From Ruegeria sp. ANG-R (lineage in GTDB: Bacteria; Pseudomonadota; Alphaproteobacteria; Rhodobacterales; Rhodobacteraceae), in contig NZ_JWLJ01000001.1 in NCBI RefSeq assembly GCF_000813985.1, positions 1,352,453 through 1,416,452 of the forward strand: a DNA stretch of 64,000 nt, given 5' to 3'. This document shows positions 54,193 to 63,257 of the stretch, one piece after another. How positions within the stretch are numbered: position 1 is the first letter of the stretch; the number at the start of each line of letters is the position of its first letter. A program made the translations under genes and the position numbers. The notes under the pieces were generated by a model. The model did no database searches, had not been told where the DNA came from, and saw nothing but the letters and a program-made list of their open reading frames with translations.

Positions 54193-57100
54193 TTACCCAA
54201 CCGTGAGATGGGCAAACGCACCGGGCCCATAGGTGGCCGAAACCTGCGCGACCGCGATGTCATAGGCCCCAGTCAGCCCATCCTCGGATTTCATCGCAGC
54301 GGAGTACTGCCAGATCGGCGCGTCAGAGACAGTCTCGCGCAGCAAAGCACCTTGGGCGAATATGCGGATCAGATAAGATTCGCTTTCTTCTCCCAGCGGT
54401 ACCTCAAGCCCATTCCAGTCGTCTCCATCGATCCGGGTTCGACGTATCCATGTGATGTCATCTCCGGCACCCGACGCGGATACGCGCAAATGCACCGGCG
54501 CATAGGGTCTCAGGCCGTTGCCATCGAACGCCTCGACCAAATGCACATAGGCCGGGTCCTCGTAGCCACGCGTTGCAGGGCCGATACGATAGTGTTTCGC
54601 CACACGCCGTTCAGTGCGCAACAGCCCGGTCTGATAAACGCGTTCGTCCAGCAGAACAAAGGTCGACCCGTCCGGCCAGACGTCGGGCATCAGTGCATCC
54701 GTACCCAGTTGTCCACGCAACCGACCTGACAAGTTATAAACGCCGGTCTCCTGCAGGGCGGCCTCGGAGAACTGAAACAGTTCCCAATTGCCGGGTGTCC
54801 CATCGCCAATCGCCGCCAGATTGGCACCGCTCAGCAGGGCCGAGCGCGGGCGCGATTCCAACAATCCGTCGACCAGATTGACCCGCAACGCGGCCCCCTC
54901 GTCCCAAAGACCCGCACTCGCACGTCGCAGCGGGGTTTCCGTGAAACCGATCACCGCCTGCCCCGCAATCACCTGATGAAGCGTGTAATCCTCATCCTGC
55001 GCGGCCGAATAAACCGCTACGCTACCGGGCCAGGGCTCGGCCGAAATCGCCAGATAGGGCGCATGGGGCGCCTCGGACCCCGTGATCAGCGGCAGGTCCA
55101 TGAACACCGGCAGGACAGGTACCGGAGCAATAAACGGCTTGGCCGCCGCGACATCATCCAGCACGTCAGACGGCGTATAAACACCCGGTTCGATCCTCAC
55201 CGCATCGGCCAGTTGCATCTCGGCCTGTTCCAGCCGGTCGATCCGATACAGCGCGCTGTCCCCGGTTCCGGGCAGGCGCACCACATCCCCGGCTCCGATA
55301 TCCAGCAGCGACGGCGGCAGTGCGAACCGGGCCGTCTCGCGCGAGATGCGGGATTCGCTCAGCCAACGTTCGACCGTTTGCCGCCCCTCGGCACGGGTCA
55401 TCGACAGCGGCATTTCATTGACCGCAACCGCATGGGTTCTGTCATCCGGCAAGACGGCCTCCTCGGCGACCACATCGTGATCCGCATCGGATTGGACAAA
55501 CCGCAGGCGCACGCGCCCGGTCATCTCGGCCTCGGCCTCGCGACGATGCTCGACCGGTCCGTCGATATCCGAGTTGATCGCGATCCGTTCGGGGTCCAGA
55601 TCATGAGCACGACGTCCATCTCGGGTTCTGAACTCCAACACCCCGTCGCGCTCAATCGCATCGAACCCGTAGCGCAGCATCAGCGGCTGCAAAGCCTGCC
55701 GGGCGTTCATCACGTCCTCGACCGCATAACCACGCACGACACCATAGAGCGCCGAGACATCGATATCCGTGACCCCAGCTCCGTGGCAGATCTCGGTCAC
55801 AACCGAGGCCAATGTCCGCGAGCCGGATCGTCCGTTCAACCAGTGCCCTCGCGCATAATTGTCACCATCGCTCCATTGCGACCGCAGGTTGGGGAAGGTC
55901 GGAAAGGGCCGTGCATCCCATGCCCAGACAAAAGCGTTTGTGAGATCCACCATCGGACCGTCGTAGATGTCCGATACCGGGTTGATCTGCGGGTCGCTCC
56001 AATATCCCAAAACCGCCCTGAGGTATTGAACCATAATAAAGTCGTCTCGTACCCCGTTGGAATAACTTGGCAAATCCGATTCCGACGATTTCGGGTCCAG
56101 AAACTTGTTCGGCTGGTTCGTACCCTTGTCGATGGCCGCGCAGCCCAATTCGGTGAACCAGATCGGCTTGGAACCCGGAACCCAATCCGTGGGGCTTTCC
56201 TGTCGCACGCCGCCGATCCGTTCGTGATGGCGGTTCGCCCACCAGTTGCGCACATCCTTGTACCGCCAGACCCAGGGCTCACCATGCGCGTCATCCGTGA
56301 TTGGCGCCCTTATCTGCGCCTCGGCTTCCTCGGGCGAGGCGTAGTACCAGTCATACCCCTCGCCGCCTTCGATATTTCCGCGCAGATAGTCCAGATCGTA
56401 GATCGACCCGTTTGAGGCCTCAGCGTCCAGATGCGAGGCCCCGTCCCGCCAATCGGACAATGGCATGTAATTGTCGATGCCGACAAAATCGATATCTTCA
56501 TCCGCCCAGAGCGGATCGAGATGGAAATACCGGTCTCCGCTGCCGTCCTGAGGCTGATATCCAAAATACTCGGTCCAGTCGGCAGCGTACCCAATCTTGG
56601 TTTCAGAACCCAGGATTGCGCGCACGTCCCTCGCCAATGCCCGCAGTTCTGCAACCGCCGCAAAACCCGATGCCCCGCGAATTTGCGTCAGCCCCCGCAA
56701 TTCTGATCCGATACAGAACGACTCCACGCCTCCCGCCGCCTTGCACAATGCGGCGTAATGCAGAATGAACCGTCGCAATCCCCATTCATTGGGGCCGCGA
56801 TAGATCACCTTGCTGCCGCTGGTCGAAAAATGCGACGCACGCGCGGTTCCGAAGAACGCCGCGACCTGCGCATCCGCATCGGCGCTCTGATCCGGCGATC
56901 CCGGCCGTCCCGGAGCCACATCCAGCGTAATCCGGCCCCGCCACGGCAAATGCGGCTGATCCGACGCATCTGACCACGGATCGGGCAGGCCATTGCCCTC
57001 TAGCTGCTCCATCAGAATGAACGGGTAAAACATGACCCGTTTGCCTTGGGCTTTCAGATGTTGGATCGCCTGCACGACTGCCCTATCCGCCGGTGTGCCG

Positions 57101-58173
57101 CCATAGACCGGGCGCCCGTCCTCCCATTGCACCTGGCCTGCCGCCGCGCGGGACAGGCCCGAAACGCTCCAGGGCATGTTTGCGCCTTCGATATTCTTGC
57201 GCTCGACCTTGGGCCGGATCTGGCATTCTCCGCAGCGCAGATCATCACCGAACCACGACACAATCAACGAGGCCGCCTCGCAGCCCGGCAATTCGCGGCT
57301 CAGCGCGTGGGTCGAGGTCACAAGATCGGATTTACCCGATGGCGAATTGACATTCGCCGCCCAACTACGTCCCCGGCCCTTAGTGTAATTAACCTGAGAC
57401 GCCGCCAGCGCGTATTCACCCGTCCCCGGCATCAGCGCCACGCCCTTGATGATGCGCGACAGAGCATCCTCGGCATCCGGCATTCCGTTTTGCTCCTGCC
57501 GCACCACCTCGAACGAGAATTGCGGCACGCGATTGCCAAAGGGGGCCAGCGCCAAGTCTTCGATCACCACATAAGCCGTGCCGCGATAGGCGGGCACCGT
57601 ACCTGCCCCTTCGACCGCCTCGATGAGGGGATCGGGCAGTTGCTCGTGATCGCCACGATAGATCCGCATGTTCAGACTTCTGCGCTCAACCTCTTCGCCA
57701 TCGGCCCAGACGCGCGTGACATCCGCAACCTCGCCTGCGCCTACGGCAATCGCCAGCGACACCGAATAGCTGTAGCTATGTGTCGTCGTGGTTGTCGTCA
57801 CCTCGACGGGCTTGGGTTTGCCTTTACCCCCGCCTCCACCACCAGAAGTTTGCGTCGTGGTGGATGTAGATCGGGTTTCCAGAAAGTCCGAGGCCCAGAT
57901 GACCTGCCCTCCAACCCGCATCCGGCCGTAGACCGTCGCAACGGTCGCACCCTCTCCGGTTTCGGTCAAACGGAAACGATCCAGGCGCCCGGTCTCGACC
58001 ACCTCGCTGCCGCCACCCATTACGGACTGGCTGGCCATCAGCCGGTTGTCGATCACCCGCCCCAGCGTCGCGCCCACCGCGCGGCCGATCACCGCCGTCG
58101 AGAGACCCGCAACCGTGCCCCCGATCGAGCCCCCAATCGCCGCGCCCGCGGCAGACAGAACTATGGTAGCCAT
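54193..58173 (-). CDS. GTA gene 15: tail-tip (megatron) host-recognition protein
   Basis: 1326 aa. The start ATG at 58173 overlaps the gene 14 stop (TGATG) with GGAGG upstream. A glycine-rich N-terminus (IVLSAAGAAIGGSIGGTVAG) leads into a long phage-tail region with the TIM-barrel-like GTA_TIM part (residues about 380-750; FIDYAALCKAAGG-like, IDFVGIDNYMPLSDWRDG, PIWFTELGCAAIDKGTNQPN), then a Phage-tail_3-like part and beta-rich C-terminal domains. In R. capsulatus this is Rcc01698, the tip that meets the recipient cell and helps DNA entry. Only whole-length frames are seen, no breaks. Confidence 0.95.
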   Translation of the reverse strand: MATIVLSAAGAAIGGSIGGTVAGLSTAVIGRAVGATLGRVIDNRLMASQSVMGGGSEVVETGRLDRFRLTETGEGATVATVYGRMRVGGQVIWASDFLETRSTSTTTQTSGGGGGGKGKPKPVEVTTTTTTHSYSYSVSLAIAVGAGEVADVTRVWADGEEVERRSLNMRIYRGDHEQLPDPLIEAVEGAGTVPAYRGTAYVVIEDLALAPFGNRVPQFSFEVVRQEQNGMPDAEDALSRIIKGVALMPGTGEYALAASQVNYTKGRGRSWAANVNSPSGKSDLVTSTHALSRELPGCEAASLIVSWFGDDLRCGECQIRPKVERKNIEGANMPWSVSGLSRAAAGQVQWEDGRPVYGGTPADRAVVQAIQHLKAQGKRVMFYPFILMEQLEGNGLPDPWSDASDQPHLPWRGRITLDVAPGRPGSPDQSADADAQVAAFFGTARASHFSTSGSKVIYRGPNEWGLRRFILHYAALCKAAGGVESFCIGSELRGLTQIRGASGFAAVAELRALARDVRAILGSETKIGYAADWTEYFGYQPQDGSGDRYFHLDPLWADEDIDFVGIDNYMPLSDWRDGASHLDAEASNGSIYDLDYLRGNIEGGEGYDWYYASPEEAEAQIRAPITDDAHGEPWVWRYKDVRNWWANRHHERIGGVRQESPTDWVPGSKPIWFTELGCAAIDKGTNQPNKFLDPKSSESDLPSYSNGVRDDFIMVQYLRAVLGYWSDPQINPVSDIYDGPMVDLTNAFVWAWDARPFPTFPNLRSQWSDGDNYARGHWLNGRSGSRTLASVVTEICHGAGVTDIDVSALYGVVRGYAVEDVMNARQALQPLMLRYGFDAIERDGVLEFRTRDGRRAHDLDPERIAINSDIDGPVEHRREAEAEMTGRVRLRFVQSDADHDVVAEEAVLPDDRTHAVAVNEMPLSMTRAEGRQTVERWLSESRISRETARFALPPSLLDIGAGDVVRLPGTGDSALYRIDRLEQAEMQLADAVRIEPGVYTPSDVLDDVAAAKPFIAPVPVLPVFMDLPLITGSEAPHAPYLAISAEPWPGSVAVYSAAQDEDYTLHQVIAGQAVIGFTETPLRRASAGLWDEGAALRVNLVDGLLESRPRSALLSGANLAAIGDGTPGNWELFQFSEAALQETGVYNLSGRLRGQLGTDALMPDVWPDGSTFVLLDERVYQTGLLRTERRVAKHYRIGPATRGYEDPAYVHLVEAFDGNGLRPYAPVHLRVSASGAGDDITWIRRTRIDGDDWNGLEVPLGEESESYLIRIFAQGALLRETVSDAPIWQYSAAMKSEDGLTGAYDIAVAQVSATYGPGAFAHLTVG

Positions 58174-58613
58174 CAGAGGTCCTCCAGCGGGAATGCGAAA
58201 CAGGCGACAACGCGGCGACGCCACGGTTCGCTCAGCGTGTTTTCGACAACGCCATGCCCGGTATAGGCATGGATGAACCGCAACGGGTCCGGCGCACTGA
58301 CGATGCCGAGATGCTTGGCGACCGCCGCATCCCGCATCCGAAACAGCAATACGTCCCCCTGGGCCATGTCCTCGGGCGATTTCTCGATCAGATGGCGGCG
58401 GGCGGCGGCCCACATGCGCTCCTCGCCCTGCGGCTCGGACCAGTCCATGCTGTAGACCGGCACAGCCTCGGGCTCATGCCCCATTACCCCGCGCCAGACC
58501 CCGCGCAGCAGGCCCAGGCAATCGGCACCCGCACCGCGCACCGAGGCCTGATGCACGTAGGGCGTGCCCAGCCATGCCCGCGCTTCGTTGACGATATCTT
58601 GCTGTGTCTGCAT
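58173..58613 (-). CDS. GTA gene 14: NlpC/P60 peptidase
   Basis: 146 aa. Catalytic Cys in GAGADCLGLLRGVW and His in AVAKHLGIVSAPDPL, with VVENTLSEPWRRRVV at the end: an NlpC/P60 cell-wall peptidase. In GTAs (Rcc01697) it is carried in the tail and helps the tip pass the peptidoglycan. The ATG at 58613 overlaps the gene 13 stop; the GTG one codon earlier is less likely. Confidence 0.94.
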   Translation of the reverse strand: MQTQQDIVNEARAWLGTPYVHQASVRGAGADCLGLLRGVWRGVMGHEPEAVPVYSMDWSEPQGEERMWAAARRHLIEKSPEDMAQGDVLLFRMRDAAVAKHLGIVSAPDPLRFIHAYTGHGVVENTLSEPWRRRVVACFAFPLEDL

Positions 58614-59497
58614 CACCGCCTGCTCCCCCCTTTGTGTTGGCTGCTGCGCTTGGGCACGGCCATGACCCAGTCTTCGTGTGGCAGGTCAGGGAAACCCTGA
58701 AAGTTCAGCATGTTGTTGAACTTCAACCGACAAGTGGTCATGCGCTTGTCGCACCCGGCGGTCAGCTGGACCCGGTCCCCCACCGCCAGCCCGCCGCCAA
58801 TCGACGACCACAGCGTAACGTCGCGCCCATCTCGGACCGGTTCATCCAGCTTGATCGAAGCCCAAAGGCCTTGCGCAGCGCCGTCCAGCACATCAAGCCT
58901 GCCGCGTTCAAACCAACCCGCGTCAGAATTCTCATTTCCTCGCAAACGCAGAGCCGTACCGTCCAGCGCAACAATTTCAGCCTCGGCGCGATAGCCCGGC
59001 GTCTCCAGCGCAAAGCGGCACATCTTATCGCCCAGAACAGCCGTACAGGGCTTCTGGTAAATCCGCCCCAATGGCCGGTTCAGCAGATCGGTCAGCCCGC
59101 GCAATTCCGCATGGAACGCCCCGCCTGCGCGGCGCAACTCACCGATCGAGCCACGAAACTGCAGCATCCGCTGCTCGGGGTCGGCCCAATTGACCAGCCA
59201 GGCCCGCACCTCGGCCCCGTCAAAACGCCCCGCTTCGATATCCTCTTCCCGGACCGCGGCATCCGACAGAGCGCCCATCGCCTCGGTATTGTCGATCGAC
59301 AAGCCTGTCGCCTGTTCGATGGCTGCCGCGGTCAGGCCGGTGCTGGCCTTGAAGGCCAGCCCGTCAAAGTTCAGTTCCATGTCGTGATCGGTAAAGCCAA
59401 AGGTCTGCCCATCGCTGCGCGTGATCGCCCAGCAGCGGCAGGTCGTGGTCAGACCGCTCTTTAGATGCGCCTGCAGCGCCTGTTTGTCGCCGCTCAT
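58613..59497 (-). CDS. GTA gene 13: baseplate hub protein, DUF2163
   Basis: 294 aa (LTTTCRCWAITRSDGQTFGF, TDHDMELNFDGLAFKAS). Two cysteine pairs stand in the C-terminal half: CTAVLGDKMC and CDKRMTTC, which could hold an iron-sulfur cluster, as in hub proteins related to lambda gpL. Equivalent to Rcc01696. Joined to genes 12 and 14 by stop/start overlaps. Confidence 0.93.
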   Translation of the reverse strand: MSGDKQALQAHLKSGLTTTCRCWAITRSDGQTFGFTDHDMELNFDGLAFKASTGLTAAAIEQATGLSIDNTEAMGALSDAAVREEDIEAGRFDGAEVRAWLVNWADPEQRMLQFRGSIGELRRAGGAFHAELRGLTDLLNRPLGRIYQKPCTAVLGDKMCRFALETPGYRAEAEIVALDGTALRLRGNENSDAGWFERGRLDVLDGAAQGLWASIKLDEPVRDGRDVTLWSSIGGGLAVGDRVQLTAGCDKRMTTCRLKFNNMLNFQGFPDLPHEDWVMAVPKRSSQHKGGSRR

Positions 59498-60129
59498 CAG
59501 ACCCGCACCTCGACCACCGGCACGTTCGGCACATCGCCTGCCTGAAAGCTGGCGACACTGGTCTGGATCTTGTCGGTATCGAACCGAACTGGGACGTCAA
59601 ACTCGAACCCGGCGGTGATCTCGACCTGTTCGGGCGGAGGTGTGGTGAACATCACCCGCCCGGTCGCCAGATCGACCTCAAAATCGACGCCTTCGCGCTG
59701 CGCATCCTGATCCAGCCCCAGCGTCACGGTCCCCAGCACCGGCTTCAGGATCGGTCGCACATAGCTGAACCCGCCCGAGCTGTAGGTCTTGATCAGCTGA
59801 AAATCGGTCGTTTCTCCATCGCCCCGCGCAATGACCTGATCACCCTTGTCGACCTCAGCCGTTGCTGCGCCAGACTTGAAATCCGACCAGTCCTTCCAGC
59901 GAAAGCCAAACATCTGCCCCTGCCGCGCCTCAAAGAACGAGATCAACGTCTCGACATCGTCTAGCGACCGCATCCCCAGCCCGGCATCATAACGCCTGCG
60001 CGAATGCGCCCAGGGCGTGTTGCGTTCTTCGAACCCGTTGGCCAGCGTCACGATATCCGTGCGCCGTTCCGGTCCCCCGACCGAGCCGAAACTCAGGCTG
60101 GCGGGAAATCTCACCTCGTGGAAATTCAT
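59497..60129 (-). CDS. GTA gene 12: distal tail protein, DUF2460
   Basis: 210 aa. The blocks FHEVRFPASLSFGSVGGPER, NGFEERNTPWAHSRRRYDAG, FFEARQGQMFGFRWKDWSDF and TAGFEFDVPVRFDTD are the DUF2460 signature, equivalent to Rcc01695. It forms the ring between tail tube and hub. The ATG at 60129 follows a GGGAGCAGG site; the stop overlaps gene 13's start. Confidence 0.94.
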   Translation of the reverse strand: MNFHEVRFPASLSFGSVGGPERRTDIVTLANGFEERNTPWAHSRRRYDAGLGMRSLDDVETLISFFEARQGQMFGFRWKDWSDFKSGAATAEVDKGDQVIARGDGETTDFQLIKTYSSGGFSYVRPILKPVLGTVTLGLDQDAQREGVDFEVDLATGRVMFTTPPPEQVEITAGFEFDVPVRFDTDKIQTSVASFQAGDVPNVPVVEVRV

Positions 60130-60141
60130 CACCTGCTCCCC

Positions 60142-60804
60142 TTACCTGTTGCGATTGCCACGGCCCAAGGCCCGGCTCATCTGCGCCGCGATCTGGCCCT
60201 GTGAGCGGCGGAATCCCTGCACATCGGGCGTGGAGATATTCATCACCACATTCACCGCCCGGCCCCCGCCCTGCGTCCGCACGCCCAGCTTGCCGTCAGC
60301 GCCACGCGCCAATGGCATAATCGCCTCGGGCCCCGCCTCACCCATCAGCCCCGTTCCACCGCGCATCGGAAACATGGTCGGACTGCTGACAACACCACCA
60401 TTTGCAAAAGGCATCACCCGCCCTTGGGAAAAACTGCCACCATCCGCAAACGGCAAAATGCCCTGCACCAGACTGCCGACCCCATTGGCCAGCATCCCGC
60501 CAAAATGATCCGTCACCGGCTTGATCGCCGCCGAATAGGCCGTGCGGATCATCGAGTTCTTCAGCACATCCAGCGCGCCCGACAGGTTCATCCCGTCCAG
60601 CACCACGCCATCAAACGCCTTGCGCAGCCCGCCGGACATACCGCGTTCCAGTGTCGCCACATCCTTGCCGGTCTCTTCAAACGCGGCCTTGATCCGCCGC
60701 ATCTGACCGTCAAACGCCGAGGCCATGGTGGCGGCGTCGCCCAGTGCATCGCCCAGCGCCTCTCCCCGCTCCTGCAGGTCGTCAAAACCCTCACGATCCG
60801 TCAT
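60142..60804 (-). CDS. GTA gene 11: tape measure protein (short)
   Basis: 220 aa. Helical N-terminus (FDDLQERGEALGDALGDAAT) and the Gly/Phe-rich middle PFADGGSFSQGRVMPFANGG, typical of the end of phage tape-measure proteins. It is far shorter than siphophage tape measures, in line with the short GTA tail. Equivalent to Rcc01694. AAGGAG stands before the ATG at 60804; it overlaps the preceding small gene by 14 bp. Confidence 0.9.
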   Translation of the reverse strand: MTDREGFDDLQERGEALGDALGDAATMASAFDGQMRRIKAAFEETGKDVATLERGMSGGLRKAFDGVVLDGMNLSGALDVLKNSMIRTAYSAAIKPVTDHFGGMLANGVGSLVQGILPFADGGSFSQGRVMPFANGGVVSSPTMFPMRGGTGLMGEAGPEAIMPLARGADGKLGVRTQGGGRAVNVVMNISTPDVQGFRRSQGQIAAQMSRALGRGNRNR

Positions 60805-61000
60805 CACGCTCTCCTTGTTCCTTGTCCGGATAGGCCGCCAGCAGCGCATCCAGCCCCGCCCGGTTCATCGCAGGCATCCCCGCGCCCTGCCCCAGCATCA
60901 GCCGCAGCTCAGCCGGGGTCAGACGCCAGAACTGATCCGGCGTCAGCCGCAGGCCGAGAAACCCGGCCCGCATCAGCACGGGCCAGTCGAACCCGCTCAC
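60791..61000 (-). CDS. GTA small gene 10.1: tail assembly chaperone, DUF2376
   Basis: 69 aa (FDWPVLMRAGFLGLRLTPDQ, FWRLTPAELRLMLGQG): the DUF2376/tail assembly chaperone type found just before the tape measure. GTG start overlapping the gene 10 stop (GTGA). Likely helps tape-measure folding and tail-tube assembly. Confidence 0.88.
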   Translation of the reverse strand: MSGFDWPVLMRAGFLGLRLTPDQFWRLTPAELRLMLGQGAGMPAMNRAGLDALLAAYPDKEQGERDDGS

Positions 61001-61311
61001 CCCGGCACCATGAAGGCGCGCGCCAGCAGCTCTGCCGCCGCCTTGGCCCCCGCCATCGGCCCGCCTTCGATCTCTGCGTGCATCAGGTCATCGCGGGTCA
61101 CCTGCGCCCCACCGCCGCGCAGCCCGGCGACAAGCAAAGCCAGCACATCGCCGCTGGAGTACGCCCCACCCTCAAACCGCTGCACCAGCTCAACCAGAGA
61201 CCCGGCCTGCAGTTCTTGTTCCAATTCCGCCAAAGCACCCAATGTCAGCTTGAGCACCCGCTGCTCCCCATCGATGGTCAGCGCCACCTCGCCCGTCCAC
61301 GGATTGGCCAT
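60997..61311 (-). CDS. GTA gene 10: tail tube assembly chaperone-like protein
   Basis: 104 aa (NPWTGEVALTIDGEQRVLKL, TLGALAELEQELQAGSLVEL, ending in AAELLARAFMVPG), matching the GTA gp10 family. The ATG overlaps the stop of gene 9 as TGATG. Equivalent to Rcc01692. Confidence 0.9.
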   Translation of the reverse strand: MANPWTGEVALTIDGEQRVLKLTLGALAELEQELQAGSLVELVQRFEGGAYSSGDVLALLVAGLRGGGAQVTRDDLMHAEIEGGPMAGAKAAAELLARAFMVPG

Positions 61312-61724
61312 CAGAGCGCCGTAAAGCTCAGCGCACCAGCGCTTGCCATGCTCATCTCATAGGTCGCCTCACCGTTATGTGAGCCCGCATATTCGATGCT
61401 GCTCACCTGAAACGGGCCTTCAACGATGCCAAAATCGGGGATGATCACCTGAAATCCAGGCGTCTCACCATCAAAAAACAACTGACGCGCCCGCTCATCC
61501 GTGCCTTCATCCTTGAACACGCCCGAGCCCGAGATCGCAGCCGATTTGACACCGGCCCCCGACAGCAGCTCACGCCATCCACCCTGACTTTCCAGGCTGG
61601 TCACATCGACACTTTCCGCATTGAAACTGATCCGCGTAGCGCGCAGGCCCGCGATGGTCTCGAACAGGCCGGTGCCGTTCATATCCACTTTGACCAAAAG
61701 GTCTTTTCCGTTCTGGGCAGCCAT
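61311..61724 (-). CDS. GTA gene 9: major tail tube protein
   Basis: 137 aa (MAAQNGKDLLVKVDMNGTGL, TRISFNAESVDVTSLESQGG, WRELLSGAGVKSAAISGSGV, ATYEMSMASAGAL), the phage major tail protein 2 type. Stacked rings of it make the tail tube. The ATG at 61724 has GGAGAGAG upstream; the longer frame to 61838 is spurious. Equivalent to Rcc01691. Confidence 0.93.
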   Translation of the reverse strand: MAAQNGKDLLVKVDMNGTGLFETIAGLRATRISFNAESVDVTSLESQGGWRELLSGAGVKSAAISGSGVFKDEGTDERARQLFFDGETPGFQVIIPDFGIVEGPFQVSSIEYAGSHNGEATYEMSMASAGALSFTAL

Positions 61725-61744
61725 ATGCTCTCTCCGTTGATTGC

Positions 61745-62158
61745 TTAGTCGTCTTCCACGCGGGCGCGGAATTTCAGATCTATCTGGCGGATCGCACCGC
61801 CGGTTCCCGTGCGCCGGGCGCTGGCACGCTCGAACCACAGCCCCACAAGGAGACCCCGGTCCAAACTCAGCGCCGCACCTTCCAGCGCGTCACACACTGC
61901 GCCCGCCAGCGTCTTGGCCGCGCCAAAGCCCGCCGCCTCGGACACCACTGAGACCGTGAACCGATGCACTGCGCCAGCGCCCGATCGGTCCGAAGCGTCG
62001 CGCACCTCCTCCGGCCCCAGCGTCACATAGGTCTGCGGCAACACCCCCGACGGCACCGCGTCATAGATCGCACCACCCGACAGGGTGCTGACTTGCGCAT
62101 CGCCCGCCAATTGTTGAAACACCGCCGCCTGCAAAGCGGCTGCAACGCCATAGCTCAT
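61745..62158 (-). CDS. GTA gene 8: tail terminator, DUF3168
   Basis: 137 aa (YGVAAALQAAVFQQLAGDAQ, IYDAVPSGVLPQTYVTLGPE), with the DUF3168 pattern of tail-completion proteins. Equivalent to Rcc01690. Its ATG overlaps the gene 7 stop (ATGA). Confidence 0.93.
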   Translation of the reverse strand: MSYGVAAALQAAVFQQLAGDAQVSTLSGGAIYDAVPSGVLPQTYVTLGPEEVRDASDRSGAGAVHRFTVSVVSEAAGFGAAKTLAGAVCDALEGAALSLDRGLLVGLWFERASARRTGTGGAIRQIDLKFRARVEDD

Positions 62159-62493
62159 GCCGCCACCTCTTCATCTGCAAAACAGGTCAGGTATTGGCCA
62201 CGCGGGTCGCGTTCAGCCACCGCGCGGATAACAAACCGGCGCGTCCCTTCGCTAAATCGTTGCTCGGGTGCGGGCCGCATCTGGGCCCCCTCGGGCGCGC
62301 CCCGCACCACGATCCGATACCCGACACGCGAAACCGAGGCGCCGCCAACCGCGCGTTCCGATCCGCTGCGCGCCGTCACCTCGGCCCAGAGAGAACCCAG
62401 TGCAGCCCATGTCTCGGTATACCCCCCCGCGCCATCGTCAGTGCGGACCGGAGCCTCCAACACCAGCTTGCGGTTCAGTCGCGGCGCGCTCAT
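62155..62493 (-). CDS. GTA gene 7: head-tail stopper/adaptor
   Basis: 112 aa (LNRKLVLEAPVRTDDGAGGY, TETWAALGSLWAEVTARSGS), the phage head-tail adaptor family. Equivalent to Rcc01689. The ATG at 62493 overlaps the gene 6 stop; the frame to 62565 is not needed. Confidence 0.92.
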   Translation of the reverse strand: MSAPRLNRKLVLEAPVRTDDGAGGYTETWAALGSLWAEVTARSGSERAVGGASVSRVGYRIVVRGAPEGAQMRPAPEQRFSEGTRRFVIRAVAERDPRGQYLTCFADEEVAA

Positions 62494-63089
62494 TGCGTCA
62501 CCCCTGCGCCGAAGCGCACCGTGCGATAGCGCTGGATCAGGCTGGTCACGCCGAACGGCATACACCCGGCGCCCAGCGCCGTCTCATCGCGATATTCATA
62601 GTAATGCGCCGCCAACAGCAGCACCGCCTGGCCCAGATCAGCGAGCAGACCGCCCCAATCCCCGGCCATCCCAGCCGTGAAGCTGATCTTCACCGATCCA
62701 CCGGTTTGCACCTTGGGCAAACACGCGCCCGTCGAACGCAACCGAGGGCGCTGCGCATCGCGCTCCAACCGGTACGTCCCCGCGTCCACCACGATCTCGG
62801 CCCCTGCCGCATCCGTCAGTGTCACCGCGCCGATCGCCCCCACCGGAGCCACCGGCAGCACCTCACCGGCAGGATCGCGCCAGCCATTCAGGCTCCACGA
62901 GAAGTCGCGCTCGATCAGCACCTTACCCGTACGCGCCTCAATCGCTGCAATAGCCGCGCGCAAAAAGCTCTTCAGCACCTCGTCTTGCACATTGTCTTCG
63001 GCAAACCCCGTGCCCAACCGCAGATGCGCCTTGAACTGATCCACCGGCAGCGCCGCATCCGCGATGGCGGTTTCTTCGATCAACATCAT
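62490..63089 (-). CDS. GTA gene 6: head-tail connector (gp6-like)
   Basis: 199 aa (ALPVDQFKAHLRLGTGFAED, VLKSFLRAAIAAIEARTGKV), a phage connector of the QLRG/gp6 type. Equivalent to Rcc01688. The ATG at 63089 has GGAGAGAA upstream. It is separated from the capsid gene by 168 bp, the largest gap seen in the cluster. Confidence 0.9.
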   Translation of the reverse strand: MMLIEETAIADAALPVDQFKAHLRLGTGFAEDNVQDEVLKSFLRAAIAAIEARTGKVLIERDFSWSLNGWRDPAGEVLPVAPVGAIGAVTLTDAAGAEIVVDAGTYRLERDAQRPRLRSTGACLPKVQTGGSVKISFTAGMAGDWGGLLADLGQAVLLLAAHYYEYRDETALGAGCMPFGVTSLIQRYRTVRFGAGVTQ

Positions 63090-63227
63090 CCATTCTCTCC
63101 GCAATCTCGGACCCCTCCGGGGCCACTTCAGGAAAATGACGGGCACGCGCCGCCCCACGTTGCTCGGACGGAGGGGAGCAGCTAGACAACGCGGGGGATC
63201 TCACCCCGGCCCGCGCCCGCCGCCCGA

Positions 63228-63241
63228 GGGGCTTACGCCCC
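63228..63241. other. Hairpin between the capsid and connector genes
   Basis: GGGGC, loop TTAC, GCCCC, inside the otherwise featureless GC-rich gap 63090-63257. Without a T-run it is not a clear terminator. It could lower or stabilise the transcript after the abundant capsid gene. Confidence 0.35.
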
Positions 63242-63257
63242 CCGGAGTCAGCCCGCT

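Noticed and set aside
54976..56415. 479-codon open frame on the plus strand opposite GTA gene 15
   Set aside because: Antisense shadow of a GC-rich gene: Arg/His-rich, no domain, inside a confidently assigned coding region.
57046..58266. 406-codon plus-strand frame opposite GTA gene 15
   Set aside because: Antisense shadow with no recognisable motif.
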